NCBI GenBank assembly: GCA_034387635.1
Contig: JAOANU010000032.1
Coordinates: forward strand, 50,403 to 114,402
Source: Rhodosporidiobolus odoratus
Lineage: Eukaryota > Basidiomycota > Microbotryomycetes > Sporidiobolales > Sporidiobolaceae
DNA: 64,000 nt
Reading direction: 5' to 3'
In this document: positions 46,607-57,647 of the stretch, piece after piece
Numbering within the stretch: the stretch's first letter is position 1
Layout of the letters: the number at the start of each line of letters is the position of its first letter
The notes under the pieces: generated by a model
The model's database searches: none
Seen by the model: only the letters and a program-made list of their open reading frames with translations
What the model was told of the DNA's origin: nothing
Program-made: the position numbers and the translations under genes

Positions 46607-48643
46607 ACCTCCCCCCCGCAGCGCTCGACGGTCCCGCTCTGCCCGACAGCATCCAGACCATCGCCGCCTTCGATGCCCGTCAGGCCTCCTCATGGCTGCC
46701 GACTCTTCCGGACCTGGCGACCCTTCAAGGACGTGTCACTGTGAAATTCGTCCCGGTCGTATCCCTTCGATCCACCTCCGTTTCCGCCGTCTATCTCACC
46801 GCTTCGCTGCGTGTCCTTCCCCTCGCGCCGCCAAGCAGCCTCACTCTACAACCTTACCTACTCTCAATTATCGACTCCGTTCGCCGGCCTCCCCTTCTTT
46901 CCCGTGCCAAAACAGATTTGCCCGCGTCTTTCTTTATTTTCAGCACATCACGCAGTACTTCGCACTTTCTCTAGTTGCCTTGTGCACTCATTCGTATCCG
47001 CCTCGCATCACTTATCAGCCTATTCGAAGAGAGGCCAGGGAGCCGGGCAGACTCGCGAGTGTCGCCACGAAAAAAGCAGGTTTTGCACTCTCGTTAATCA
47101 AAGCTTCAGTCACTCACAGATGTAAGAGCATGAGGCTCTCGTTGCCTGAGGCTATTAGAGCAATGCAGCTACGAAGAAAACGAGGGGGGGGAATAAGCGA
47201 AGCTAAGGGCACAAAGAGACGATGCTGACTCCCGTCGATCTCTCTTTGCGCTGTACTTGTATACCTCTCACATCTTGACATGTCCTCACCAATAAATTCT
47301 CGCAGCTCTCCCAGACGCCGCACCCGCCGCACCCGCCGCTCGACCCTCTTTCCTCTGCCGACCTCGGGCCTCCTCTTCGCATCAAATCGGCAGCAGAGCG
47401 GGCAAGCGATCATCGAAAGGGTGCAGTGACGCTCACTGCAGCTGCTTCAGTGTAGAAACACGTATGCACTCGGCCGAAGCTATCCCTTGAAGGATACGTG
47501 GGGTACTGAAAATTGGGAAAATGGAATAAGAAAGGGTGACCTTCATGAGCCTGTGGGGGTGAGAACCCGCACCTTCGATGGCTACAGGGGTTCTCCACGA
47601 CTCATACTTTTCTGGGACAACCTGTAGTGCCACTTCACTGCAGTGTTTGCGCCCCTCGTCCTCATTGACACTAATCCCACTTGGTGCTGACTCCCCATTC
47701 CTGATCTGCAATCGCCAGAGCGTCGATAGCGTCACAGCATCGCTTTCTTGTCTTTCTGGCTCTGGCTGGCTCGAAGGATATCGATCCAATGACCGGGCTT
47801 CCCCTCTTCCCCCCGACCACTACATATCACTCTTCTGCCAAGCTGTTTGTTGTCTATACACGACTTATCTAGCCTACAGTCCAGTGTGTACTGCCTCACC
47901 ACAAGGTCTGATCAATGGCGGTTGCTGTCTGTACTGGCGTCCTGCAGGGCGTAGCAGGGATGGTCAAGATTGAGAAGGTCGATCTCAAGAAAAGGCTGTC
48001 CACCTGCATACCAAAGCAAGCTGTGGCACTGCCTAAGCTCAGCTAGGAGAGCGTAAAAGATTGAGAAGCAGGAGACCAGGCGGGAAGCTGGTCAGTATGG
48101 CAGAGTTCCCTCTGACCTTTCGACTACTGGAAGGTCGCTCAAACGACCAACACTGAGGCGCTGCTGCAACGAAGAGACAAGAGAACAGCGTGGATTGCTG
48201 GTTCGTTCTCCGTAAGCGTGAGCGTGAGAAGAAACTACAGAATGGGAGCTCACCTGGTTCGTTCTCCGTCAGCGTGAGCGTGAGGAGAAGAACCGAGGCA
48301 AACATGCTCATCCCTCAACCTCCGCCGCCCGTTGTCTCTCCTTTTCCCACCTCATCTCCTTTTCCTACTGCCAGTGAGGCACTAGCCTTACAACTACATA
48401 CTCTTCTCGCTTCAACTTCTCTTCTTTGGGCTGGACAAGCACTTGTCACAACACCTCTGCACGACACATCAGATTCTCTAACTACTACAGTGTGTCCACA
48501 GTAACGGGTATGCCAGAATCTGCGGAACCCTACGAAAATGGGTCAAGCTGGACATGGAGGCATGCTCTGCTCATTGCCACATACTGATCCCCCGGTCACC
48601 ATATACTGATGTGCACTTGCAAATTTCTGCTCAGTACAATAGC
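46607..48643. other. gene-poor stretch, no confident gene
   Basis: The first part is the SLX4 3' region. An open frame runs past the SLX4 stop on the plus strand to 46974, but it has no start or splice support. At 48304..48504 a 66-residue ORF (SEALALQLHTLLASTSLLWA) could be a gene fragment. A local duplication of gttcgttctccgtcagcgtg (48202 and about 48257) lies just upstream of it. No other structure seen. Confidence 0.4.
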
Positions 48644-48994
48644 TTACATGCGCACAGGTGGTGTGGCTTCGGTGGCCGCTGCTGAGTGCTCAGGCATGCG
48701 ACGCTGCCAGCTCGCTGCATCCGTTTGTGTTGCTCCGTTAATCCTGCCACAGAATTGGCAAGGATGGGAAAGTTGTCAAGAGCTATGTAAGAGGAGTCAG
48801 GACAAAGAATCACACCAAGAGGGAACAGAGGCAGAAAAGGTGTGTTCCGCTCCAAAACTCGAAGGGCGAAACACCGAGACAGGGCGCAAAAAGTGATTGA
48901 ACAGTACGGGGATTGAACCCGTGCTGTGAGCTGTGTTCGCAAATGGAAGGCTCATAGGCTGCCACTACCTCAACTGTCCTTGCTTGTTGATCTG
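48644..48994 (+). repeat. tRNA-flank direct repeat, copy 2
   Basis: Matches 2518..2861 in the same orientation, including tRNA copy E and its 3' flank. Differences are mostly single bases plus an insertion near 48850. Sequence on both outer sides is unrelated to copy 1. Confidence 0.8.
48898..48979 (-). tRNA. tRNA-Gly(UCC), intron-containing, copy E
   Basis: Full cloverleaf on the minus strand with the same mature sequence as copies B, C and D. The intron after position 37 is 11 nt (TTTGCGAACAC), closest to copy A. A TTTTT terminator follows. Confidence 0.87.
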
Positions 48995-49677
48995 GGCTTT
49001 TCAGCCGTCATACATACGTTTAAAAGCTGCCAGCGGGGAGCTGCCGGGTGCGGCTCGCGCGGCAGTCGTATGGTCTCAAGCATCTTGATAATGAGAGTCT
49101 GTTTTGGATCCACATCCAGGCGCGCTGACAAGCTGGGCGAAAAAGCACGCGTTGTTTTCCTTCAAGCTTCACGAAACGAATCCTCCCTTTGCTCGTTCCT
49201 CGCGTGCAAGACTCCGGGCTGGCCGTACGCTTGCTATGGCTCTAAGTCAGCTGTCTGCCTGGGTCTGGTTCCCGGGCATGCTTTGTAGGGCCGCTATCGT
49301 CTTGAACTCCCTCCTCCTCGATACTTCGTTTCTTCCCGTCTGAGCATCGGAGCGACACGCTCGAGCAGGACGCGCGCTGAGCTTGTGTACGGCCTACTCG
49401 CCCTCGCACTTTGCTTACGACACGTCCGTCGTTATCTCCTCGCGCCCGCTCCCCTTCTCATCTCCGGCACAAACACTTCGCTTACACATCGTACAACCCA
49501 ATTGTAGCCAATTCAACGACTGGTCCACGTATTCACTAGCTTTCGGAACCAGTACAAGTGCCCGCAAGCTCGCAAGCCTCGACTCGCTCGACTCTCCTCA
49601 AGCCATCGCCAACGGATCATCGTCCTTCATCTTCGCCCACTAGTACACCCGCATTGCTGCCGCGTCGATAGATCAGA
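48995..49677. other. promoter region of the OSBP gene
   Basis: GC-rich with short ORFs only; no convincing gene. The last 60 bp before 49678 have no strong TATA box. Confidence 0.4.
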
Positions 49678-52600
49678 ATGGACCCTCACGCCGCGCAACA
49701 GACGCTCGTAATGGAGGGGTACTTGCTTAAGAAGAAACGTAAGAAGATGCAAGGAATGGGTCGGAGGTACTTCAGGCTCTCTAGCGCAGGTGCGTCTCAA
49801 GCTCCGCCTTGTTCAGTCCTGTTGCGCAAGAGTAGCGGGCAGAGGACAACGGGCGGCATTTGGCCGCCCGTCGCTTCAGGCCATGATGCGCGAAGGAGGA
49901 AAAAAACTGGAGGCGCACCTCCGTGGTTCGTCCGGCGGCATACGTTGCAGAATAGGTAGTACCGTGGGGGCTGCACATCCTGACTTACTTCCTGCTGCAG
50001 GCGCCCTCTCCTATGCCTTCAACCCCAACTCTCCCATCCGCGACTCAATCGTTGTTTCGCTCGCCTTCATCTCTGCCAACCGTAAACACCGCACCCTCGA
50101 TATCGACGGAGGCAACACCGTCTATCATTGCAAGGCGCTCACTGTACGTCTAGCTTTGTAGACCATTCTTGACCGGTCCACCTGACATTCACTCCGCGTG
50201 TCTGCCTGACTGTCGGTAGCTCGAAGAATTCGATCAATGGGCCACTGCCCTTCGCCAATTCATCACCGTCGCCCAGGATCAGGCCCAGGAAGCCCTCTCG
50301 GCGGACAACGACACTGGTGTTTTCCCTCCGGGTAGTCCAGCAGGCTTGCACAGTCCTGAATTCAGTAATCCCGCGGCAATCGGCCCCGAAATGCAGAAGG
50401 TTCTTGATGAGTTGAGTAAGATGAAGCAGGTCCGTCCGCGTCTTTTGGTGTCTTCGGACGCGTCTCATAGTCTTTCTCTTTTGCAGTCCATCCACGATCT
50501 CGAGCTTCTCAGCAAAGATCTCCACCAGCCCGACTCGCATCTGCAGGTGCCCTCTCCGCCGCAGGTATCGACCTCGCTTAGTAACAGTGGCAACGGAAAC
50601 GGCAACGGTAATGGGCATAGCAGCAAGTTCCGTGGTTTCCTTGGCAAGCGCTCGAACAGCACAAGTCAACCGCGCGACATGCCTGCGCCTTTCATCTCGA
50701 GCCGCTCGTCTTCTTTCTCTTCCGCTGTCTCTGTACTTCCTCCGGGTGCAGGTCCCCCTACCCTTCCGCCCATACCCGGTATCGTCACAACGAATGAACC
50801 GCACCACCTTCCGAGCGCCTTCTCTCCCCCGTCACCGGAAGTTGCACACTTCGACTCTCGCTCACCCCAGCACATGTCCCCATCTCATGCGAGCGAGCTA
50901 ATCCTACGCCAGCTACAGGCCACTATCGCCACTCTGAAAGCCTCGCACGAGCAACTTTCGACTGCCGTTCATGCCCTTCCTCGTCCCGCTCCTCCACACC
51001 CGTACCTATCTCACGACCGTCCTCTGTCTCCCACTCCCGGCTTCGGCTCCTTCGCTCGCTCAAACTCCGGCTTGGGCTTCCAACCGGGCCACACCCGCGC
51101 CGGCCCCTCGCGCGCCTCGAGCTCGCGGGCAAGCTTCAGCAGCTTCTTCTCCGCGCAAGAAGGAGAAGATTGGCAGGACGCCGTTCCGGGCGAATTCGTA
51201 CTCGCAGAGGAAGAAGAACCAGGGTCGACTATCTCGACGAGACGGTCGGATAGTCCGGAAGAAGATAGGAGAATGGTCGATTCTGGCGAAAGGAGAAGGC
51301 AGAACTCTTCGACGATCGCTGAGTCGCCGTCCGAGTCTGAGGAGGAAGAGGAAGCGAGCGACGGGGAAGAAACGGAGGAAGAGTTTGTTGATGGGGATGA
51401 GGAGGATCGAGCTACGATTAGCGGGTCAGCGTCACCTGCGGGATCGGCGGTGTTGGCGGCAAAACAGGTGCAGAGGCGGACACAGTTGCCGAGTCCGGTG
51501 GCTGGAGATGAGTTCTCTTTGCTAGGAATGTTGAGGAAGAATGTCGGCAAGGTTCGTTTGTCCTTCTCGCTTCTGCCTCGTGTTGGGTTCCCCGCTTCCC
51601 CAACTCTTACGCTCACTCGTTTCAATATCTCCTCGCCGCTAACCCTCCTGCTTTTCTGGTCCAGGACCTCTCGACGATTTCCCTCCCAGTCACCGCCAAC
51701 GAGCCTCTGTCCCTTCTCCAGCGCATTGCCGAAGAGTTCGAGTATTCAGACCTGCTCGACCGTGCCGCTGCAACGAAGGACCCGCTCGAACGCCTTACTC
51801 TCGTCGCAGTCTTCGCAATCAGCGGGACGGCGGGAAACAAGTACAGGACTTCGAGGAAACCCTTGTGAGCTTCTTTCCGCTATTGTAGCTCGCATCCCGC
51901 TGACTCTCCCTTGCGTCGTAGCAACCCTCTTCTCGGCGAGACCTACGAATGCATTAGACCTGAGAAAGGTTCGTGTCTCGTTCTTTCCCTTTCGCCGCTT
52001 GGCCTTCCTTCGCACACTGACATGCTGCTTTCGAGCAGGTCTACAATTCATTAGCGAGAAGGTCTCGCACCATCCGCCAGTCATGGCCTTCCACGGTGAG
52101 GCGCCCAAGAAGGGCTGGCAAGTCTATGGCCACATCGCGCCAAGCCAGAAATTCTGGGGCCGGTCATACGAGTTGATGATCCACGGCGACTACTCTGTAC
52201 GCTTTGGTGATGGCGAGACTTTCAGTATCCGAAAACCGTCTTCTTTTGTGTGCGTCTTTCCGCTTTTCCGCTTCCCTTTCCGTTTTTTTCTTTCCTTCCA
52301 GAGATCGCTGACCTCCGCTTTCTCATGCCTCCGCTTTCTCATGGATCTACTGTAGTCGCAATCTCGTAGCCGGCACGAAGTACCTCGAAGTCGTCGGCGA
52401 ACTCCTCGTTACGACCGACTCTTCCCCCACCCAAGCTGTGGTTAATTTCAAGGAAGGTGGATGGGGCGGAAGCAGTACGCGCAACAAGGTCGAGGGTAAG
52501 ATCGTCGACGCTCACGGGCAGACTGCTGTCGAGCTCGTCGGGAAGTGGGACGAGTCGGTGGAGCAGAAGGAGGGCAAAGCAAGCTTTACGAGGTTATGGC

Positions 52601-53071
52601 AGATCAACGAGTTTCCGCCCAGTGCGTTTTCTTTCTACCCTCTCCCTTTCATACCTGTGCTGACTGTCTTCTTTTGCGTACAGACCCTCAACACTACTAC
52701 GGCTTCTCTCACTTCGCCACCACCCTAAACGAGCTCACTCCGCTCGAGGCGGGTCAACTCGCTCCATCTGACTCTCGCCTTCGTCCCGATCAGGTCGCAT
52801 TCGAGCAAGGCGATGTCGATGAAGCTGAGAGGCTGAAAGCGCTCGTAGAGGAGAAGCAGAGAACGAAGCGGAAGGAAGGCAGGATCGGAGAACCGAAGTG
52901 GTTCAGGAAGGAAGGGGAGAAATGGGAATACAGTGGGGAATACTGTAAGCTATTCCGCATCCTGCGCAGTCCGTCAAACCCACGTGTATAACCAAGCTAA
53001 CGCACGCTTGACTTGCAGTCGTGGCGCGGGAGAAGAAGCAGTTCGACGACCCCGACATTTTCCTTTCCTGA
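49678..53071 (+). CDS. oxysterol-binding protein with PH domain (OSBP/Osh family)
   Basis: Ten exons close in phase: 49678..49789, 50001..50143, 50220..50429, 50487..51551, 51665..51864, 51922..51968, 52039..52249, 52356..52621, 52684..52944, 53019..53071 (855 aa). It moves sterols or phosphoinositides between membranes at contact sites. A PH domain is at about residues 10-95 (VMEGYLLKKKRKKMQGMGRR, LEEFDQWATALRQFI). A long disordered Ser- and Glu-rich linker follows. The lipid-binding domain starts near 511 (PLSLLQRIAEEFEYSDLLDR), then NPLLGETYECIRPEK, the signature EKVSHHPP at about 599-606, and FSHFATTLNEL. The order PH, linker, lipid domain resembles yeast Osh3. The N-terminal GOLD domain of Osh3 and FFAT motif were not seen. 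It ends FDDPDIFLS. Confidence 0.93.
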
Positions 53072-53270
53072 GCTGGCCTCGCATTTCTTTTTTACCTATT
53101 AATCTCTGTGACATTCGTAATATACCGGAAAGTATCGCTGTACCTAAGTCAAATACCTACTGACTGCAAGACTCGCTTGACCCGTTTCGCGGCGCCGTTG
53201 CAATCTCCAGCCAACAGCCATCGTCCCTCGCAGACCCTGCATACTGCGTTGTCGTCCCATCTCCAGCAAC

Positions 53271-54465
53271 ATGTCTCCCCGTGCTCGGCGTATGCGGTCG
53301 GACAAGGCTCGCACGTTCACAAGCGGAACATGCTCCCACATTTGAGGACTCGCGCAGCGACAATGGAGGAGCAATATTGCCACCGGCCGCTAGCGGCCAC
53401 GGGGCCACGCCGTCCTCGACATACGGACTGTACTCTGAGAGCATCAGCTATACGGGCAGCGTTCGAAGCGTACTCGGAGACTGAATTTTCGGAGGAACAG
53501 GAGATTGTCCTCCAGTGTTCTCGTTCGCTTGAGTTCGCTTGGTCGTCACCTTATCCGCTTCCACCAATCCAGCCAATTTGATCGTCCACGACATAACTTC
53601 CATCGGCCAGTGCAATTGCTGTAGCGTTGAGGTCGAGGAGCGGTCTTCCCCTGGGACTTTGCAGTGCGTCCGTCCTCCCTCTGAAGTCTGATGCCGTAGC
53701 GTCGCTGATCTCTCCTTCTTTCGACTCACACAGGCTGTACCGTCTGTCGACGGGTCAGTGGCTCGCTGTACGTCCCACCGAGCTTTCTTCCTCTTCCTTT
53801 CCGTGGCAAGCTAACCTTTTCTCGAACGGAAACAGCGCTGCGCCTATCCTCCTCTGCCCCAAACCCGCTTTCGAGATCGTTAAAGGGGAAGGCTATTGGC
53901 AAATGGACGGACAAGCCTGAGAATTGCGAATCTGAGAGTGAAGTAAACGAGGTATTTCTGCAAAGGGTGTGGCTCGTGAGTGTTTCATTGCTCTCTCTCG
54001 TGACAAAGGGTGCGAACGTTCGCCTCTCGCCGTCACGCGCCCATGTCAGCCGCCTGTTCCGGTAGCCGCTGTACTGACTCTTCCGTCGGCAATGCAGGCC
54101 TATCTGCGGGATCTCGACCGGGTTCGAGGATCTCAGCTTTGTGATGGGCGGTAAGGCTTTTCCCTCAGGAACTTCACAGATATACAGGGTCCCTTCTGCT
54201 TTATCGCCCTCCTCTCCAGCTTTCGCGGTAATGATCGCTAACTTCCGGTTTTCGCCTATTTTCCCTTCCTACAGGCCTCTTCCCTCCCAAATCCCTTCCT
54301 ACCCCGCCTTCGAATGCTTCACCCGTAATGGAGAAGATCGGCAGTCATACTGCTGTGGCAAGGCGCCAGGTGAAGCGCGTTGCTTCAAGGACGGGCCGCC
54401 TGTTGCGAGCCCGTGAACAACACGTTTACTTATGGGAAGAGCTCGGTTTGGAATATCAATCGTGA
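53271..54465 (+). CDS. hypothetical protein, exon structure unresolved
   Basis: Coding-like segments run in order on the plus strand. They are a start MSPRARRMRSDKARTFTSG at 53271, then SRSDNGGAILPPAASGHGAT near 53360, IVHDITSIGQCNCCSVEVEE near 53590, ENCESESEVNEVFLQRVW near 53930, and an end GRLLRAREQHVYLWEELGLE stopping at 54465. Phases between them need introns I could not fix. No family recognised. It lies downstream of OSBP on the same strand and converges with the membrane-protein gene. Confidence 0.4.
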
Positions 54466-54867
54466 GTAATGGAACAATAGTCGGTAGTTCTCGGACTCGT
54501 CAATGCACGGGAGCGAGGAGTATGGAAAGTGATCAGGCGTATAAGTCATAGTGCGTCGTTGGGTTGTATCGAATTCTTGTGTTTTCTCCAGTGACTCTGC
54601 TCCTCGCTGTCGCGCGGGTCGGACCGTACGGGCTGTACGCAAGCCTAACATTACTGACCAGGCTGAAGCGGACCAGCACAGCGAGATACGCGGGCCATTT
54701 TTCGTTGCAGTCAAGCGAAAAGTCAATTACAGTCGAGATTGCGACGACAACAACAAGAGAGTGTAGTACTGCTGCAACGATAGTCATGATAGTATCGAGA
54801 CCCCGTCGACTCCCCTACCGCCGGGGCAAGTCGACTATATTACTCCCTTCCCCTCAACGCCTTCTCC

Positions 54868-56430
54868 CTACCTCACACTCCACTCCCTAACATGCGCTAA
54901 CCTAGGTCTCCTAACCCCTCCAACAGCCCTCTCGGCCTCAGTGACCAAAGCCGGTGGAGCTTCTTCCATCCTTCTCACATTTCTTTCATGAACTTCTGCT
55001 CGATGTTGACGCACGGAATCTTCGGAACCGAGGGCTATGAGGGCGCAGAGGGGGGTTTGGAGGAGACCGAGGAGGGCACCTGGGTGGGCGTGAGTTTTAG
55101 GTGGGTGCAGGTGGGGGGTCAGGGAAGCGGGAGGTAAGTCGGGGAGGAAGAGTGACTTGACAGACGAGAGTGAGAGGTGAGGGGACAGGGACGTACCGTA
55201 GAGAAGCTTGATGATCTCGGGGGTCCAGGTATGTGCCATGTTCCGACCGCCCCATATTGCTGCGAGAAGAGAGGGTGAGGCAGGTCAGCGGGAGGATGAA
55301 AGGAGGACCGAGAAGGGGGAAGAAGACGAACGAGCGATGATGGCGATCGTTATTGGCCACAAGATAAGGAAGTAAAGGGCGGAGAGTACGGAGCCTGCAT
55401 GATGGCGCTACGTAAGTGGACTTTCACAGGGGAATCGTCGTGATATCGATGTAATAGGGAAAAAAGGGAAGCGATCTTACCTTTCCAAACACTCCAGAAC
55501 ATCCTTTCCCCCCACTCCCTCCAGCTCAGACTCGTATCAAACACATCGTTCACATGACTTCCCGAAAAGAAATGCAATCCTCTTCCTAATCCATGACGAG
55601 AGTGAAACGTTCTCCATAACCGTTGTCGAGTAGAAGTGGCTTCCTCTGGATCTTTTCCTGGTAGGACGGCGAAACGAGTATCGGGCCAGGGGTATGGGAA
55701 GGCGTTGATCCCGCCGTGGCGCATGTCGACGTGTACCATACCGGAGGAAATGACGAAAGTTAAAATGCCTTGTATCTGAATGTGACGTGCGGTTCGAGGT
55801 TGCAAATTGGATACAAGAAATGTGCAAGAGGTGGAGCAGGAGGCCGGAGGGTACAGAAGGTTTTCGACAGCGAAGGGTTGAGAAGCAGGCGGGTCAGTGC
55901 GGACTTGACACGGTGCGGCAGCAGAAGACCAGGAAGAGAGAAAAGTGTACAAAGGTTGTGACTGCGCAATCTCCTGCAATCGTATTATGCTGAATGGGCC
56001 ACATCTCGATCGTGTCTCCCGGCTTGATCGTACGGTACATAGCGCACTGCAGAGGAGAAGTACATCAGCCTGACCAGAGAGGTCGAGGAGGGAAAAGGGG
56101 AAAGGGGAGAGAACGCACGGCGATGCCGAAATTTGCTGCTCCATCTATAACTGCCGCTCCGATCATCTGTGGTCCGACGATGTACAGAACCTACGCGAAG
56201 AACGAGCGTAAGCTGATGATTTTGACTTGTGAAAGGCGCCAGGGGAATGAGCGGCTTCAAGGGGTAGGGTAAAGGAAAACAAGCCGCACCTGTTTCCATG
56301 TCAACGGCGCAGGTAGACCGAGCCAGTTCCTGAGTGAGATTGGTCGGCCGTATCCCTCTATACACTCGTGTGCAACTGGCTTTAAAGGTTGAGGATCCGG
56401 GAGGATGGTGGGTCGACGAGGACGTCCCAT
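54868..56430 (-). CDS. multi-pass membrane protein, fungal uncharacterised family
   Basis: Seven exons close in phase: complement(54868..55079, 55197..55259, 55332..55394, 55481..55775, 55951..56046, 56119..56190, 56290..56430), 313 aa. Four hydrophobic segments are visible: about 48-71 (LYIVGPQMIGAAVIDGAANF), 104-118 (GILTFVISSGMVHV), 202-222 (VLSALYFLILWPITIAIIA) and 241-262 (LLGLLQTPLCALIALG). Conserved-looking loops are EMWPIQHNTIAGDCAV and INAFPYPWPDTRFAVLPG. It resembles the uncharacterised fungal membrane family I know as DUF2456, from memory and unverified. The short C-terminal tail is charged. Function unknown. Confidence 0.75.
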
Positions 56431-57647
56431 CACTGAGCAGGCGGCGAAGCGAAGCCGGTCTTGCTGACAGGCGAAGTAGGTTCCTGACACTATCCGCACG
56501 CAGAATGAGCAGCTCGAAGGACAGTCAATGTTGACCGACGAACGCTCCGCTTGGTAGCCGAACTCCGCAAGTTCAGGGGAGGGACGGCAAACACACCCCG
56601 AGTAATGCAAATCAGGCCAAAGGTAGTCCACATACAACCAGCTGGGTATAAGAGCCCTTTCGGCGGGGCAACCTTCTGCTTTCTTCTTTGTCAAATAATC
56701 GGTACCCACAGAGCGAGCGTTGAGTTGCTTACACCGTCGCGTCTCCCCTTCTATTGGGGGGTATGGCATGGCGGGTGGGCGCTAAACTGCCGGACCGTTT
56801 CGCGCTAGATCCAACTACAACACCCTCCTGCCGTTGGGGACCAAATGCTTCTTTCCTCTCTTTTACCAGAGGAGGAGGGGCGCCAGCGTGCGGGAGGGAC
56901 ACTTTATCGTCATCACGACTCGGGGATGCGGGACAATGGGCAGAGACGGGAGGCTATGGGAGCAGGCTGGATGAGGAGCAACCACCGTTGGCAGAGGGGA
57001 CGTCTCTGAGCGGTGGTCGGGCACGCGTGCTGTTCTTGTCTGCAATATATTTGTACACGCACTCCTACCTTCGCTGTATTCGAGAAACTGCCTAGAGAAG
57101 CATCTCAAACTTTCGTTGAGGAGAACCGCTTCCGCTTCTCGCGACTTCCACTGCTTCTGGCCGGCTTAGAAGACGCGATTGCATTCTCTGGCGGTCTCTC
57201 GCGTGCGAACAGAACTTGTTTACATGACAAGAAAGAAAAGTTCGAGCCAATTCGCCTGGCACGAGAAGTGCTTCGACTTTCGGTTTCCTTTGGTCTCTTC
57301 ACACATACCCAACAGGTAAGCTACTTGCTGCTAGTCTGTATCAGCTACGACATATTGCCCCCATCTGCAACATATACCACTCTCTCCCACGCCGTCTTCG
57401 CCCTTCTCCCGCCTCATCGCTCGCATTTTCCAAAATCCTCCAGCTCGACCCGCACCTCAAGCCAGAGCGTGGCGGATCCAGTCCCAGTGTCGGCAATGAT
57501 GAACGCGACAGGCCGGGCTCAAGCACAAGCTGGCAGACCCGAATAATGAGGCAATTCGAGCTTGGTCCAACTTGGCGGTCGAGCAACTCCCCTTCAAGTC
57601 GACTCAGCGATTGACTCTCTTCTCCTCCCTTCGTCTTGTCAGGTAGG
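56431..57647. other. divergent promoter region of membrane-protein gene and RPL3
   Basis: No confident gene. Open frames here (for example 57013..57546) have no splice support. The ribosomal-protein promoter is expected in the last few hundred bp, where the sequence turns pyrimidine-rich (cttctcctcccttcgtcttg) before 57648. Confidence 0.45.

Noticed and set aside
47535..47600. tRNA-like sequence on the minus strand (gtgcgggttctcacccccac).
   Set aside because: The T-arm stem has a mismatch, the loop lacks A at position 58, and I could not find a matching 5' acceptor or anticodon arm.
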